Translations under genes and position numbers: made by a program
In this document: positions 1 through 8,112 of the stretch, in pieces
Numbering within the stretch: position 1 is the stretch's first letter
Layout of the letters: each line of letters opens with the position of its first letter
The notes under the pieces: model-generated
Database searches by the model: none
Seen by the model: the letters and a program-made list of their open reading frames with translations, nothing else
What the model was told of the DNA's origin: nothing
Source of the DNA: an uncultured bacterium
GTDB lineage: Bacteria > Bacteroidota > Bacteroidia > Bacteroidales > Muribaculaceae
Assembly (NCBI GenBank): GCA_905214735.1
Contig: CAJMNI010000006.1
Location: 29,779 to 93,778, forward strand
Length of the DNA stretch: 64,000 nucleotides
Direction: 5' to 3'

Positions 1-1781
1 GCCTCCGACGGATGCGCGAAGCGTTGCAGTCGGCCTCGGAAACAGCTCTTTTCATATACGCCGAAGGGGAAAACGACATGGGTGCCGAATATCGCGGCGT
101 GGCCGTGGCTCCGGCGCCCGGAGAGGCATATTATGTGCCGGTCGCACCGGCGCTCACGCTTTTCGACGAGCCCGACCCTGTCGGCGAAGAGGCTCTCGCC
201 CTGATTCTCGACACCATGACGCGCGGCGACCTGCTAAAGGTCACCGCCAATGCAAAAAGAGATTATGTGATCGCCTCGCGCCTGCGCACCGACAAGGCCC
301 CGGCGCTGGTGAATTTCTACGACATAGGGCTCGCCCACTATGTGGTCCAGCCGGAAACAAGACACACTGTCGATGCGCTCGCCTCGACCTATCTGCATTT
401 CGACCCCCTTCCGCAGCCTGTGGCTCAGAAGCAGTCGGGACGCCGCCAGGCCACGCCTGTCTCGCCCGCCGCTGTCGCCGAATGGGCCTGCCAGCAGGCC
501 GACCTTACGCTCCGCCTGCGCGCTCCGCTCGAGGAGAACGTGAAGCGCGAGGGGATGGAAAAGCTCCTCCACGAGATGGAATTCCCCCTTGTCGAAGTGC
601 TCGCATCGATGGAGATCGCCGGAGTGAGGCTCGACGTCTCGGCGCTCAATGCCGCCGCCGCGGAAATGGAGGAGCGCCTCCGCGTGATAGAGAGCGAGGT
701 CTACGAGATGGCCGGCACAGAGTTCAACATCGGATCTCCGGCCCGAGTGGGAGAAATCCTTTTCGACCGGCTTCAGCTCGACGCAAAGGCCAAGAAAACG
801 AAAACCGGACAATACAGCACGAGCGAGGATGTGCTCGAAAAGCTTGTCGACAAGCATCCGGTGGTCGGCAAGATCCTCGAATGGCGCGCGCTGAAAAAAC
901 TGCTCTCCACCTATCTCACGGCCCTTCCCGCTGCCATTAATCCTGTCACCGGGAAGGTGCATACCAACTACAACCAGACCGTCACCGCCACCGGACGGCT
1001 CTCCTCGTCGGCGCCCAACCTGCAGAACATCCCCGTGCGCGAGGAGGAGGGACGCGGAATCCGCAAGGCCTTCATCGCCGACAAGGGATGCCTCTTCCTC
1101 TCGGCCGATTATTCGCAGATCGAACTCCGCCTAATGGCCGATTTCTCGGGCGATCCGATCATGCTCGAGGCCTTCCGCGAGGGACGCGACATCCACGCCA
1201 TCACCGCCGGACGCATCTTCGGCAAACCGGCCGATGAGGTGAGCCAGTCGGAGCGCCGCAAGGCCAAGACGGCCAATTTCGGCATAATCTACGGCATATC
1301 CCCCTTCGGACTCGCCACGAGGCTCGGCATTCCCCGCGCCGAAGCCAAGGAAATCATCGACAATTATTTCGCCACCTTCCCCGGAGTGCGCAAATATATG
1401 GACGAGTCGATCGAACATGCGCGCGAGAAGGGATATGTGGTCACCCGCATGGGGCGCAAGCGTCTGCTTCCCGACATCAACAGCCGCAACCAGACGGTGC
1501 GCGGATATGCGGAGCGCAATGCCATAAATGCCCCGCTGCAGGGCACGGCCGCCGACATCATCAAGATGGCCATGATCTCCATCTTCCGCGAGATGAAGGA
1601 GCGAGGCCTCAGGTCGAAGATGATCATGCAGGTTCACGACGAGCTCAACTTCAATGTCGTGGCCGACGAACTGCCGCAGATGCAGGAGATAGTGGAGCGC
1701 GGCATGCAGGAGGCCTATTCGGGCCGTGTGAAACTCACAGCCTCATGCGGAGTGGGCGAAAACTGGCTCGAGGCCCACTGA
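1..1781 (+). CDS. polA: DNA polymerase I, C-terminal part (5' end outside window)
   Basis: Family A DNA polymerase that fills gaps in repair and Okazaki-fragment processing. The frame is open to the window edge, so the 5'-nuclease domain and part of the next domain lie upstream; the ATG at 12 is only an internal methionine. The polymerase motifs are intact: motif A DYSQIELR (about nt 1103-1128), motif B with KTANFGIIYG (about nt 1264-1293) and motif C VHDEL (about nt 1632-1646). The 3'-5' exonuclease domain (nt ~40-530) looks catalytically degenerate. Where E. coli has the Exo I DxE motif, this protein reads FIYAEGEN, and the Exo III YxxxD becomes WACQQ. Proofreading is therefore probably absent, as in Taq and Bst-type enzymes. 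Identification is certain; loss of proofreading is inferred from alignment by eye. Confidence 0.97.
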   Translation, partial: LRRMREALQSASETALFIYAEGENDMGAEYRGVAVAPAPGEAYYVPVAPALTLFDEPDPVGEEALALILDTMTRGDLLKVTANAKRDYVIASRLRTDKAPALVNFYDIGLAHYVVQPETRHTVDALASTYLHFDPLPQPVAQKQSGRRQATPVSPAAVAEWACQQADLTLRLRAPLEENVKREGMEKLLHEMEFPLVEVLASMEIAGVRLDVSALNAAAAEMEERLRVIESEVYEMAGTEFNIGSPARVGEILFDRLQLDAKAKKTKTGQYSTSEDVLEKLVDKHPVVGKILEWRALKKLLSTYLTALPAAINPVTGKVHTNYNQTVTATGRLSSSAPNLQNIPVREEEGRGIRKAFIADKGCLFLSADYSQIELRLMADFSGDPIMLEAFREGRDIHAITAGRIFGKPADEVSQSERRKAKTANFGIIYGISPFGLATRLGIPRAEAKEIIDNYFATFPGVRKYMDESIEHAREKGYVVTRMGRKRLLPDINSRNQTVRGYAERNAINAPLQGTAADIIKMAMISIFREMKERGLRSKMIMQVHDELNFNVVADELPQMQEIVERGMQEAYSGRVKLTASCGVGENWLEAH

Positions 1782-1827
1782 CAAGGCCCACTGACAAGAT
1801 ATACTTGCTGACAAGATATCAAGGCAT

Positions 1828-1864
1828 AAAAAAGGCGACTCCCGTGAAAAGGAGCCGCCTTTTT
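1828..1864. terminator. Bidirectional intrinsic terminator
   Basis: GGCGACTCC and GGAGCCGCC form a nine-pair stem with one mismatch around an eight-base loop. An A-run precedes it and a T-run follows it, so it can end polA from the left and the convergent lipoprotein gene from the right. Confidence 0.8.
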
Positions 1865-1888
1865 AGTGTCGGTCGGAATCCGGCCGGA

Positions 1889-3586
1889 TCAGAGATAGCT
1901 GAGGTTGTATTTGGCGAATTCCATATCGTTCTGGGCGCGTTTGAGAAGGTTCTTGTCGAGCTTCACTGCCTGGCGCAGATTGTTCATCACCATGTTTTCG
2001 TTGTTGGTGCGGGCGCCGAGCACGGCCGTGATGTAATATGTGGTCGCGTCGGGAGTCTTAACCTGCGAAAGGATCTCTTTGGCGCCGGTATAGTTCTTGT
2101 TGAGAAGCTGGGCGAGAGCGGCGTTGTTGGTCTTGGCGTCGCCGAAGGAATTGATGGCCTTCTGGAGGTCGCCCTGCATCAGATAGTAAACGCCGAATGC
2201 GTCGGCCGATTCGGGAACGCCTGCGGCGCTGCCGAGCATCTCGTTGGCCTCTTTGTAATTATGGTTCATCAGCTGGATGAGACCAAGGTTCATCTCGGGC
2301 TCTTTGGCCTGCGGGTTGAGGCGGTGGGCCTCCTGCCAGTTGGCTGCCGCGCCCTCATAGTCGCCGGCGATAAACTGGCTGGCGCCGAGGTTGTTGTAGG
2401 TGCGGTAGTCATTGTCGAAGATGGCTGCTGCGGTGTTGTAGACCTCGAGCTTCTTGGTGTTGTCGTCGGTCAGAGTGGCGACATAGAGCATCTCGTTCTG
2501 AGTGAGACGTTTGGGGTCGGTGTTGAAAAGCTCGATGAGCTCCACGTCGCTCTTGCCGAGAGTGTTGATCTGAGCCTGCACGCGCGAATAGCGGAGCTGC
2601 GGAAGGATCTGGTCGGCGAGTTCGTTGAACACCGATGAGAGGTTTCTGATCTCGCGCTCGCGGTCCATCGGATCGGGATACATCTTGAGCACGCTCAGGA
2701 TGAGGTCTTTGTCCTGGATGTTCGATTTCTCCACGAGGTTCTGGAAGCCCTCCCAGTCTTCGGGAGTGAACGAAGATGTTAGTTCGCCGAATTCGGTGAT
2801 CTTGTCTTTCTTCAGGGTCGACTCCATCAGGCTGGTGGTGTTTTTCTCGCGTTTCTCGGCGAGCGAAGTGTTGAACTCGAGCGAACCTTCGGGCGAAGCG
2901 TAAGAATTGACCGTGATGCCGGCGATCTCCTTGTTGGGAGCGGCGTTGGCCTCTTGGAGAATCTTGTTGAGGTCTACGAAATCAGCCTTGCCCGTCTGGT
3001 TGGCGCGGATGTTGGCCTGGTTGATGAGGAAGTGGATGTCGGCCGTATATTTCTCTGTGATGACTTTCTGGAAATCGTCGGGGGCGATTGCCGGAGAAGC
3101 CGTGGCTGCGGAAGCGAGAGTGGAGGTTGCGACAACGCCGTAACCGACTTTCACGCGCGGCAGGGAATAGATCTTGCCGTTCTGGTCGACGGAGAAATCG
3201 AGATAGAGGTCGCTCTTGGCCATTTCGGGGCGGTAGGCGATCGAGAAGGGGATCGAGACTGTGCCGCCGTTGTCGTAGCTTACAACCTGGCCGTTGGCGC
3301 GGGCATCCTCACCCTGGAAAAGCACCGGCTGGGCCATTGCCTCGCCGTTGCTGCCGCTCAGTGTGCTCCACTGGATCACGGGAGTCGCTGTGACGCGCGC
3401 GTTTTTCACCATAAACTTCGGCGGAATAGTGGCGCGAACAGTGCCCGGCACATTCTCTCCTACTGTCTCCAGAGGAGTGGGCGTCGTGCTGAAATAGCTG
3501 CTTTTGAACTGGCTCAGTTTCTTCGAGCATCCGGAGAGGCCGATCACGGCAACTCCCAGAGCGAGATAAAGAATTTTTTTATTCAT
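1889..3586 (-). CDS. Outer-membrane lipoprotein with OmpA-like and TPR domains
   Basis: 565 aa. The N-terminus is a lipoprotein signal ending in LSGC, with the lipidated cysteine at residue 20. Residues about 40-160 form a beta-rich Bacteroidota-type segment. Residues about 183-300 resemble an OmpA peptidoglycan-binding fold (DIHFLINQANIR, then SYASPEGS and a helix-rich stretch). Residues about 370-540 hold several TPR units, including one around AHRLNPQAKEPEMNLGL. The likely role is a periplasm-facing scaffold linking outer membrane and peptidoglycan; substrate and partners are unknown. The gene stands alone, converging with polA across a shared terminator. The start chosen gives an uninterrupted signal peptide. 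Confidence 0.8.
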   Translation of the reverse strand: MNKKILYLALGVAVIGLSGCSKKLSQFKSSYFSTTPTPLETVGENVPGTVRATIPPKFMVKNARVTATPVIQWSTLSGSNGEAMAQPVLFQGEDARANGQVVSYDNGGTVSIPFSIAYRPEMAKSDLYLDFSVDQNGKIYSLPRVKVGYGVVATSTLASAATASPAIAPDDFQKVITEKYTADIHFLINQANIRANQTGKADFVDLNKILQEANAAPNKEIAGITVNSYASPEGSLEFNTSLAEKREKNTTSLMESTLKKDKITEFGELTSSFTPEDWEGFQNLVEKSNIQDKDLILSVLKMYPDPMDREREIRNLSSVFNELADQILPQLRYSRVQAQINTLGKSDVELIELFNTDPKRLTQNEMLYVATLTDDNTKKLEVYNTAAAIFDNDYRTYNNLGASQFIAGDYEGAAANWQEAHRLNPQAKEPEMNLGLIQLMNHNYKEANEMLGSAAGVPESADAFGVYYLMQGDLQKAINSFGDAKTNNAALAQLLNKNYTGAKEILSQVKTPDATTYYITAVLGARTNNENMVMNNLRQAVKLDKNLLKRAQNDMEFAKYNLSYL

Positions 3587-3810
3587 ACTGCTTAATGCTT
3601 ATTGATTGATCATGATGAAAAATCCTGATTATCGCGATGATAATCCGTAATAATTCAGGCCGCAAACTTCGCAGCCCGGCTTCAAAGTGTAAAGATATGA
3701 AAAAATATGCATATTCGCGAATAAATCGCCAAAATTATTCTCGCGCAGCCCGATTCCGCCCCGATAAGCGGTCCTGAGAGCCGGAAAATCCTGAAAAGTC
3801 GACGCTCTTA

Positions 3811-4130
3811 CTATCCCCAGTGGCCGCCAAAGAGCACGCTCGCCGGGGAGGCCTCGAATTCATGGCCGTCGGCGTCGCGCCAGCGGAGCAGGGTGAGGAT
3901 GTCGCCCCGGGTCATTGACTCCGAAACACATTCTCCGCCGTGATAACGAGCCGCCTTGCGCATATCCTCTATGTCGAGCTCCCCGACAGGTTTGCTCTCG
4001 TCAAAACCATGGCTGCTGGGAGCCGGAGGGTTGTCGTCCGGACGGCTCAGGTCCGTCCCCCCGCCTTCATACCGGCATTTTTTTCTGCAGCCTTATCTAT
4101 ATTTTTCTCTGTATTTTTCTCCATCAGCAT
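3811..4130 (-). pseudogene. Small unrecognised protein gene, apparently frameshifted in a run of six G
   Basis: On the minus strand an ATG at 4130 opens a Lys/Glu-rich reading frame (MLMEKNTEKNIDKAAEKNAG). It runs into a stop just after a run of six G (CCCCCC on the plus strand, about 4057-4062). One extra G would join it to a second frame reading TDLSRPDDNPPAPSS and ending ASVLFGGHWG at 3811, giving about 106 aa. Alternatively the second half could be made alone from the ATG at 3963 (50 aa, starting MRKAARYHGGECVSES). The halves read like one polar protein with an ordered C-terminus, with codon use like the neighbours. No family was recognised. The break could be a true mutation, a phase-variable tract or an assembly error. 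Confidence 0.5.
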
Positions 4131-4308
4131 TTTTCAATTAGCGATTTTTTCTTCTGGGTAATTCCCCCATAATAAAAACGCCAACGACTCAAAAATTATT
4201 AATCGTTCTCACATAATCCCATTGCGATTTTTCGTTCCTTGGAATTTTATGAAGACTCTCGGCGGGTGTTTCTGCTCGTTTTTTGCTGTTTTTGGCCGAT
4301 TATTTCAT

Positions 4309-4334
4309 TTTGTCAGATATTTTTCTTAATTTTG
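4309..4334 (+). promoter_or_regulatory. Possible pyrH promoter
   Basis: TAATTTTG at 4327-4334 matches the Bacteroidota -7 element TAnnTTTG. The nearest upstream TTTG (4309-4312) is only 14 bases away instead of the usual 19-21, so only the -7 part is convincing. The intergenic stretch 4131-4417 is AT-rich and otherwise shows nothing. Confidence 0.35.
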
Positions 4335-4417
4335 ATAGTTGTGGCGGCTCCGCCCGCTAATCGGAGCCTCGCATTCTATCGAATTTTTAAGTTTCAAATC
4401 AAGATAACTGTTACAAA

Positions 4418-5125
4418 ATGAAATATCAGCGCATCCTTCTGAAGCTCTCCGGCGAGTCGCTTGCCGGTTCAGCGGGCCACGGCATCGACACTGCCCGGCT
4501 CAATTCTTACGCACGCCAGATCAAGGAAATGGCCGACTCGGGCGTCGAGATCGGCATCGTGATCGGCGGCGGCAACATTTTCCGCGGCCTTTCGGGCGCG
4601 TCAAAAGGGTTCGACCGCGTGAAGGGGGACCAGATGGGTATGCTCGCCACTGTGATAAATTCCCTCGCCCTCTCCTCGGCTCTCGAGGCGGCAGGCCAGC
4701 CGGCTCAGGTCTTCACGGCCCTCAACATGTATCCGGTCGGCGAGTATTATTCGAAATGGAAGGCTATCGAGGCAATGAAGCAGGGGAAAGTGGCCATCAT
4801 CGCCGGCGGCACAGGAAATCCCTATTTCACCACCGACACCGGAGCCGCTCTCCGCGCCATCGAGATCGAGGCCGAGGTGATGCTCAAGGGGACGCGCGTT
4901 GACGGCGTCTATACAGCCGATCCCGAAAAAGACCCGACGGCCACCAAGTTCGACGAAATCAGCTACGACGAGGTGCTCGGCCGAGGTCTGAAGGTGATGG
5001 ACCTCACTGCCACCGCCCTCTGCAAAGAGAACAATATGCCGATCTATGTCTTCAACATGGACGTTGAAGGGAATCTCGGCAAAATGCTCGGCGGCGACAA
5101 CGTCGGCACGCTCGTGACAGTGTGA
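4418..5125 (+). CDS. pyrH: UMP kinase
   Basis: Uridylate kinase of the amino-acid-kinase fold, phosphorylating UMP to UDP with ATP in cytoplasmic pyrimidine synthesis. The 235-aa length is normal. The N-terminus ILLKLSGESLAG carries the nucleotide-phosphate loop, IGGGNIFRG follows, and the C-terminal half has the family pattern GTRVDGVYTADPEKDP. The ATG at 4418 gives the usual start just before the first strand. frr follows after 45 bases, the widespread pyrH-frr pairing, and a glycosyltransferase gene lies 13 bases beyond. Confidence 0.97.
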   Translation: MKYQRILLKLSGESLAGSAGHGIDTARLNSYARQIKEMADSGVEIGIVIGGGNIFRGLSGASKGFDRVKGDQMGMLATVINSLALSSALEAAGQPAQVFTALNMYPVGEYYSKWKAIEAMKQGKVAIIAGGTGNPYFTTDTGAALRAIEIEAEVMLKGTRVDGVYTADPEKDPTATKFDEISYDEVLGRGLKVMDLTATALCKENNMPIYVFNMDVEGNLGKMLGGDNVGTLVTV

Positions 5126-5170
5126 GTCGCGGCAAAGATCTATTGAAAATCAATTTAAAAACGCAATATC

Positions 5171-5728
5171 ATGGAAGTTAAAGAATATCTCCAGAATGCC
5201 GAAGATTCCATGCAGCTCGCAGTGGAATATCTCGATGACACTCTTTCGCATATCCGCGCCGGCAAGGCAAGCGCCCGTCTGCTCGACGGCATCCGCGTGG
5301 ACTATTACGGCTCGCAGGCCCCCATCTCCAATGTGGCCAACGTATCCGTGCCCGACGCCCGCACCATCGCCATCACGCCCTGGGAGAAGTCGATGTTCAA
5401 GGAGATCGAGAAGGCTATCATCAATTCCGAACTCGGCATCATGCCGGAGAACAACGGCGAGGTGATCCGTCTTTCGATCCCGCCGCTCACGGAAGACCGC
5501 CGCAAGCAGCTCGTGAAGCAGAGCAAGGGGGAGGCAGAGAATGCTAAGGTGTCGGTGCGCAACGCCCGCCGCGAGGCAATCGAAGGCCTGAAGAAGGAGA
5601 TCAAGCAGGGGCTGAGCGAAGACGCCGAGAAAGATGCCGAAGCCGACGTGCAGAAGCTCCACGACAAATTTATGAAGAAGATCGACTCGATCTTCGCCGA
5701 TAAGGAGAAAGAAATCCTGACAGTGTGA
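5171..5728 (+). CDS. frr: Ribosome recycling factor
   Basis: 185 aa, the usual size. RRF works with EF-G to split post-termination ribosomes. Recognisable sequence includes the N-terminal helix, HIRAGKASARLLDGIRVDYYG, the PDARTIAITPWEK strand region, and the C-terminal long helices with RRKQLVKQ and VRNARREA. It lies downstream of pyrH in the same direction and is probably co-transcribed with it. Confidence 0.97.
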   Translation: MEVKEYLQNAEDSMQLAVEYLDDTLSHIRAGKASARLLDGIRVDYYGSQAPISNVANVSVPDARTIAITPWEKSMFKEIEKAIINSELGIMPENNGEVIRLSIPPLTEDRRKQLVKQSKGEAENAKVSVRNARREAIEGLKKEIKQGLSEDAEKDAEADVQKLHDKFMKKIDSIFADKEKEILTV

Positions 5729-5741
5729 TTCCCTGAGGCCT

Positions 5742-6782
5742 ATGACAGCTTCGAAAGAACGGAAAGAGGCCGAAGTAGCGATTGTCGTGCCTGTCTATCA
5801 GGCCGAGAAATATTTGCGCCAATGCGTGGAAAGCGTATTGGCGCAAACCTATTCGCGCTGGGAGCTTATCCTCGTCGACGACGGTTCCGACGATTCCTCG
5901 CCGGCCATTTGCGACGAATATGCCGCCCGCGACAGCCGCATCCGGGTGATCCATAAGGAAAACGGCGGTGTCTCATCAGCACGCAATGCCGGAGTGGCCG
6001 CCGCCTCGGCTCCTTTCCTGTCGTTTCTGGATGCCGACGATCTGCTCCATCCACGGTTTATCGAGCTGTTGCTTCCCCCTTTGGCAAGGGGCGAGGCGCA
6101 AATTTCCATGGCTCCTTACCTGCGGTTTCGCGGAGGAGGCGGTCGTAAATTCCGGAGAATGTTCGGCCATGGGGCAGAGGGTGCGACAACCGGCGACTGC
6201 GGCGATATTCGTCAGGCCGGCTACCGGATTGACAGATCCGTGCCGGCTGTAGAGGCAGCCCTTTATCAGACCTTTCCGGCCGACAATTCTCCCTGGGGAA
6301 AGATTTACCGCAGCGAGATAACCTCCGCTATACTTCACGACGAGACGATCCGCTACGAGGACCTCGACATATTCTATCGCTATTGGCTCGCCGCCGAGAA
6401 AGTCGCGGTTTACGGCTCGCCCCTCTACGGCTATCGGCAGCATGATTCCTCCTACATGCACAAGTTTTCCCTGCGGCGCGCCGACGCGCTGACAGTGACC
6501 GACAGGATCGTCGGATATATGTCGGAAAATCATCCGCAACTTCTCTCCGCGGCGCTCGACCGCCGCATGAGCGCCCACTTCAATTTCCTGCTGCTGATGT
6601 ATCGCCACGGCGTCAGGGAAAAGGATCTCGAAGAGCGGTGCTGGCGCATAATCAGAGGCCAGCGGCGGGAAAGCCTGCTCGATCGTCGGGTGCGTCTGAA
6701 AAATAAAATCGGGGCTTTCCTCTCCATCGCCGGAGGAAAACCCCTTATGAGGATTCTCTCAAAATTTTATAATCCCGTATAG
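5742..6782 (+). CDS. Family 2 glycosyltransferase
   Basis: 346 aa, GT-A fold. The N-terminal domain has the standard order: VAIVVPVYQAEKYLRQC, then LVDDGSDDSS with DDG at 46-48, NGGVSSARNAG, and FLDADD with the DxD metal-binding motif at about 97-99. The C-terminal part has the YEDLDIFYRYW acidic segment common in cell-surface polysaccharide transferases. The donor and acceptor sugars cannot be told. It follows frr by 13 bases and ends the rightward unit; the next gene converges only 26 bases away. No other polysaccharide genes are nearby, so an O-antigen or capsule role is a guess. Confidence 0.85.
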   Translation: MTASKERKEAEVAIVVPVYQAEKYLRQCVESVLAQTYSRWELILVDDGSDDSSPAICDEYAARDSRIRVIHKENGGVSSARNAGVAAASAPFLSFLDADDLLHPRFIELLLPPLARGEAQISMAPYLRFRGGGGRKFRRMFGHGAEGATTGDCGDIRQAGYRIDRSVPAVEAALYQTFPADNSPWGKIYRSEITSAILHDETIRYEDLDIFYRYWLAAEKVAVYGSPLYGYRQHDSSYMHKFSLRRADALTVTDRIVGYMSENHPQLLSAALDRRMSAHFNFLLLMYRHGVREKDLEERCWRIIRGQRRESLLDRRVRLKNKIGAFLSIAGGKPLMRILSKFYNPV

Positions 6783-6808
6783 GCTTTGCGGCGCGAGGTC
6801 TCGGCCCG

Positions 6809-7495
6809 TCAGAGGGCGCCTTGCTCTATGAGGGTGGCGACGCGGTCGATGATCGCGTCTTCTTTGTTTTTCTCGGGATGGAACCCGGCGCGCATGTTGA
6901 TGCCGAAGAAGCGGCCGAACGTCTGCCAGAATCCGGCCCGGAAACTCCCCAAGAATGCCTTCACGATGTTGAAGCCGGTCTGGTCGGTCTCGCGGTTGAT
7001 GAGCTTGAGCATCACCTTCCCTTGAGTCTTGGTCATTTTCTTCACCACCGGCTTATATTGTTGGAAAATGTCCTTCTCGAGCGTTTTGAGATGTTTCTCG
7101 CGCTCTTTCTTGTCGGGAATGGTCTGGATATACTCATAGGTCTCGCAGAGCGTGGCAAACGCCAGTTTCGCGTAGGGAAGGGTTTTCCGCACGTCGCGAA
7201 CCGTGCGCCAGTAGAACTGTTCCTCCTTCTTGTTCTTGAATTTCAGCGGAGGGAACACCACTATTTCGCGGATATACGTCAGCCGGCAAGTGTCGCCATA
7301 TTGGTCGATGATATGCGTGTATCCTTCATAAGCCTTGACCTTTACCCGCAGTTCCGGCTCCTCTTCCAGGGCGAATGCCTCGCTCCCCGCTCCGGAAAGG
7401 AGCAGGAAAAGCCCGGCAAATACTGTAGCGAGCAGCCGGCCGAGGATTTTCGTGAAGGTTATATGGTTGATGCTTACGGTCATGTCAAGAAACAA
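6809..7495 (-). CDS. DUF4294 family exported protein
   Basis: 228 aa. The N-terminus has a hydrophobic signal segment (LLATVFAGLFLLLSGAGS), and the mature part is charged. Recognisable features of DUF4294, a Bacteroidota family of unknown function, are the DQYGDTCRLTYIREIVVFPP region and the helical part with KLAFATLCETYEYI and KVMLKLINRETDQT. A second possible start, MTVSINH, lies four codons in. It is the most downstream gene of the leftward lepB group, with 35 bases separating it from the WbqC-like gene. Confidence 0.7.
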   Translation of the reverse strand: MFLDMTVSINHITFTKILGRLLATVFAGLFLLLSGAGSEAFALEEEPELRVKVKAYEGYTHIIDQYGDTCRLTYIREIVVFPPLKFKNKKEEQFYWRTVRDVRKTLPYAKLAFATLCETYEYIQTIPDKKEREKHLKTLEKDIFQQYKPVVKKMTKTQGKVMLKLINRETDQTGFNIVKAFLGSFRAGFWQTFGRFFGINMRAGFHPEKNKEDAIIDRVATLIEQGAL

Positions 7496-7530
7496 CTGAT
7501 GGCTTCCGGAGCCTGAGGCGCGATATGGGC

Positions 7531-8112
7531 CTACGGATGGAAAATGCCGAATATCGTTTCTTTTCCCAAACGGAAAATAGCGTCAAAAATTGAACGCTCA
7601 GTGTTAACTTTTGCTATCGTGCTGTCGAAAACGGGGGCGAGACGCTCCTGCTGCGCCGCGATGTCGGCAAGCACTCCTTCGGCCGTGAGCCACGATTCTG
7701 CCACTTGTGCGAGCTCGCGGTTGAAACGGCCGAGGGTCATCGGTTGCTCTTCGGAGAGCCGGTAGACGGCAGCGATTCGCGGCATCAGATGCTCAGAAAA
7801 AGGTGTGCGGCCGTAAGCGGCCTGCCAGGCTCCGAGGTGCTCGCGGCGCCATTTGCCATGGTCGGAAAGCGGCAGGTCGAAGCCGCGTTTGAGAAGATGC
7901 GCTCCTCCTTCCACAGGCACTGCAAGCCTGACATCGCCCGAGATCGTCGCCCGCGCGAAATCCTTCCCGGCGGTATGCGTGAGCCGACAGGCCCGGGCGG
8001 CAGCCTCTACCGGAGGAAATCCGGCCGCAAGTTCTCCTACATAAATTCGCCACCATCCCGCCGAGGCCGCAAACGGCCAGATCAGCGGCTCAGGCTTCCC
8101 GTCGGGGTTCAT
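7531..8112 (-). CDS. WbqC-like family protein
   Basis: About 193 aa from the ATG at 8112; an ATG two codons upstream at 8118 is equally possible. The ATG at 8112 overlaps the lepB stop as ATGA, which decides the start over much longer upstream frames. The sequence has the WbqC-family look: PLIWPFAASAGWWRIYVGE near the start, and SDHGKWRREHLGAWQAAYG with a later LGRFNRELAQ. WbqC-like proteins are tied to surface polysaccharide loci, but no biochemical role is established here. Co-location with lepB and dapB is common in the phylum. Confidence 0.7.
   Translation of the reverse strand: MNPDGKPEPLIWPFAASAGWWRIYVGELAAGFPPVEAAARACRLTHTAGKDFARATISGDVRLAVPVEGGAHLLKRGFDLPLSDHGKWRREHLGAWQAAYGRTPFSEHLMPRIAAVYRLSEEQPMTLGRFNRELAQVAESWLTAEGVLADIAAQQERLAPVFDSTIAKVNTERSIFDAIFRLGKETIFGIFHP

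Noticed and set aside
3915..4172. 85-codon plus-strand frame in the pyrH upstream gap
   Set aside because: Its translation is low complexity at the end and overlaps the more convincing minus-strand small gene.
4327..4417. Possible riboswitch before pyrH (GGCGGCTCCG/CGGAGCC)
   Set aside because: A short imperfect hairpin only; no known riboswitch core could be recognised.
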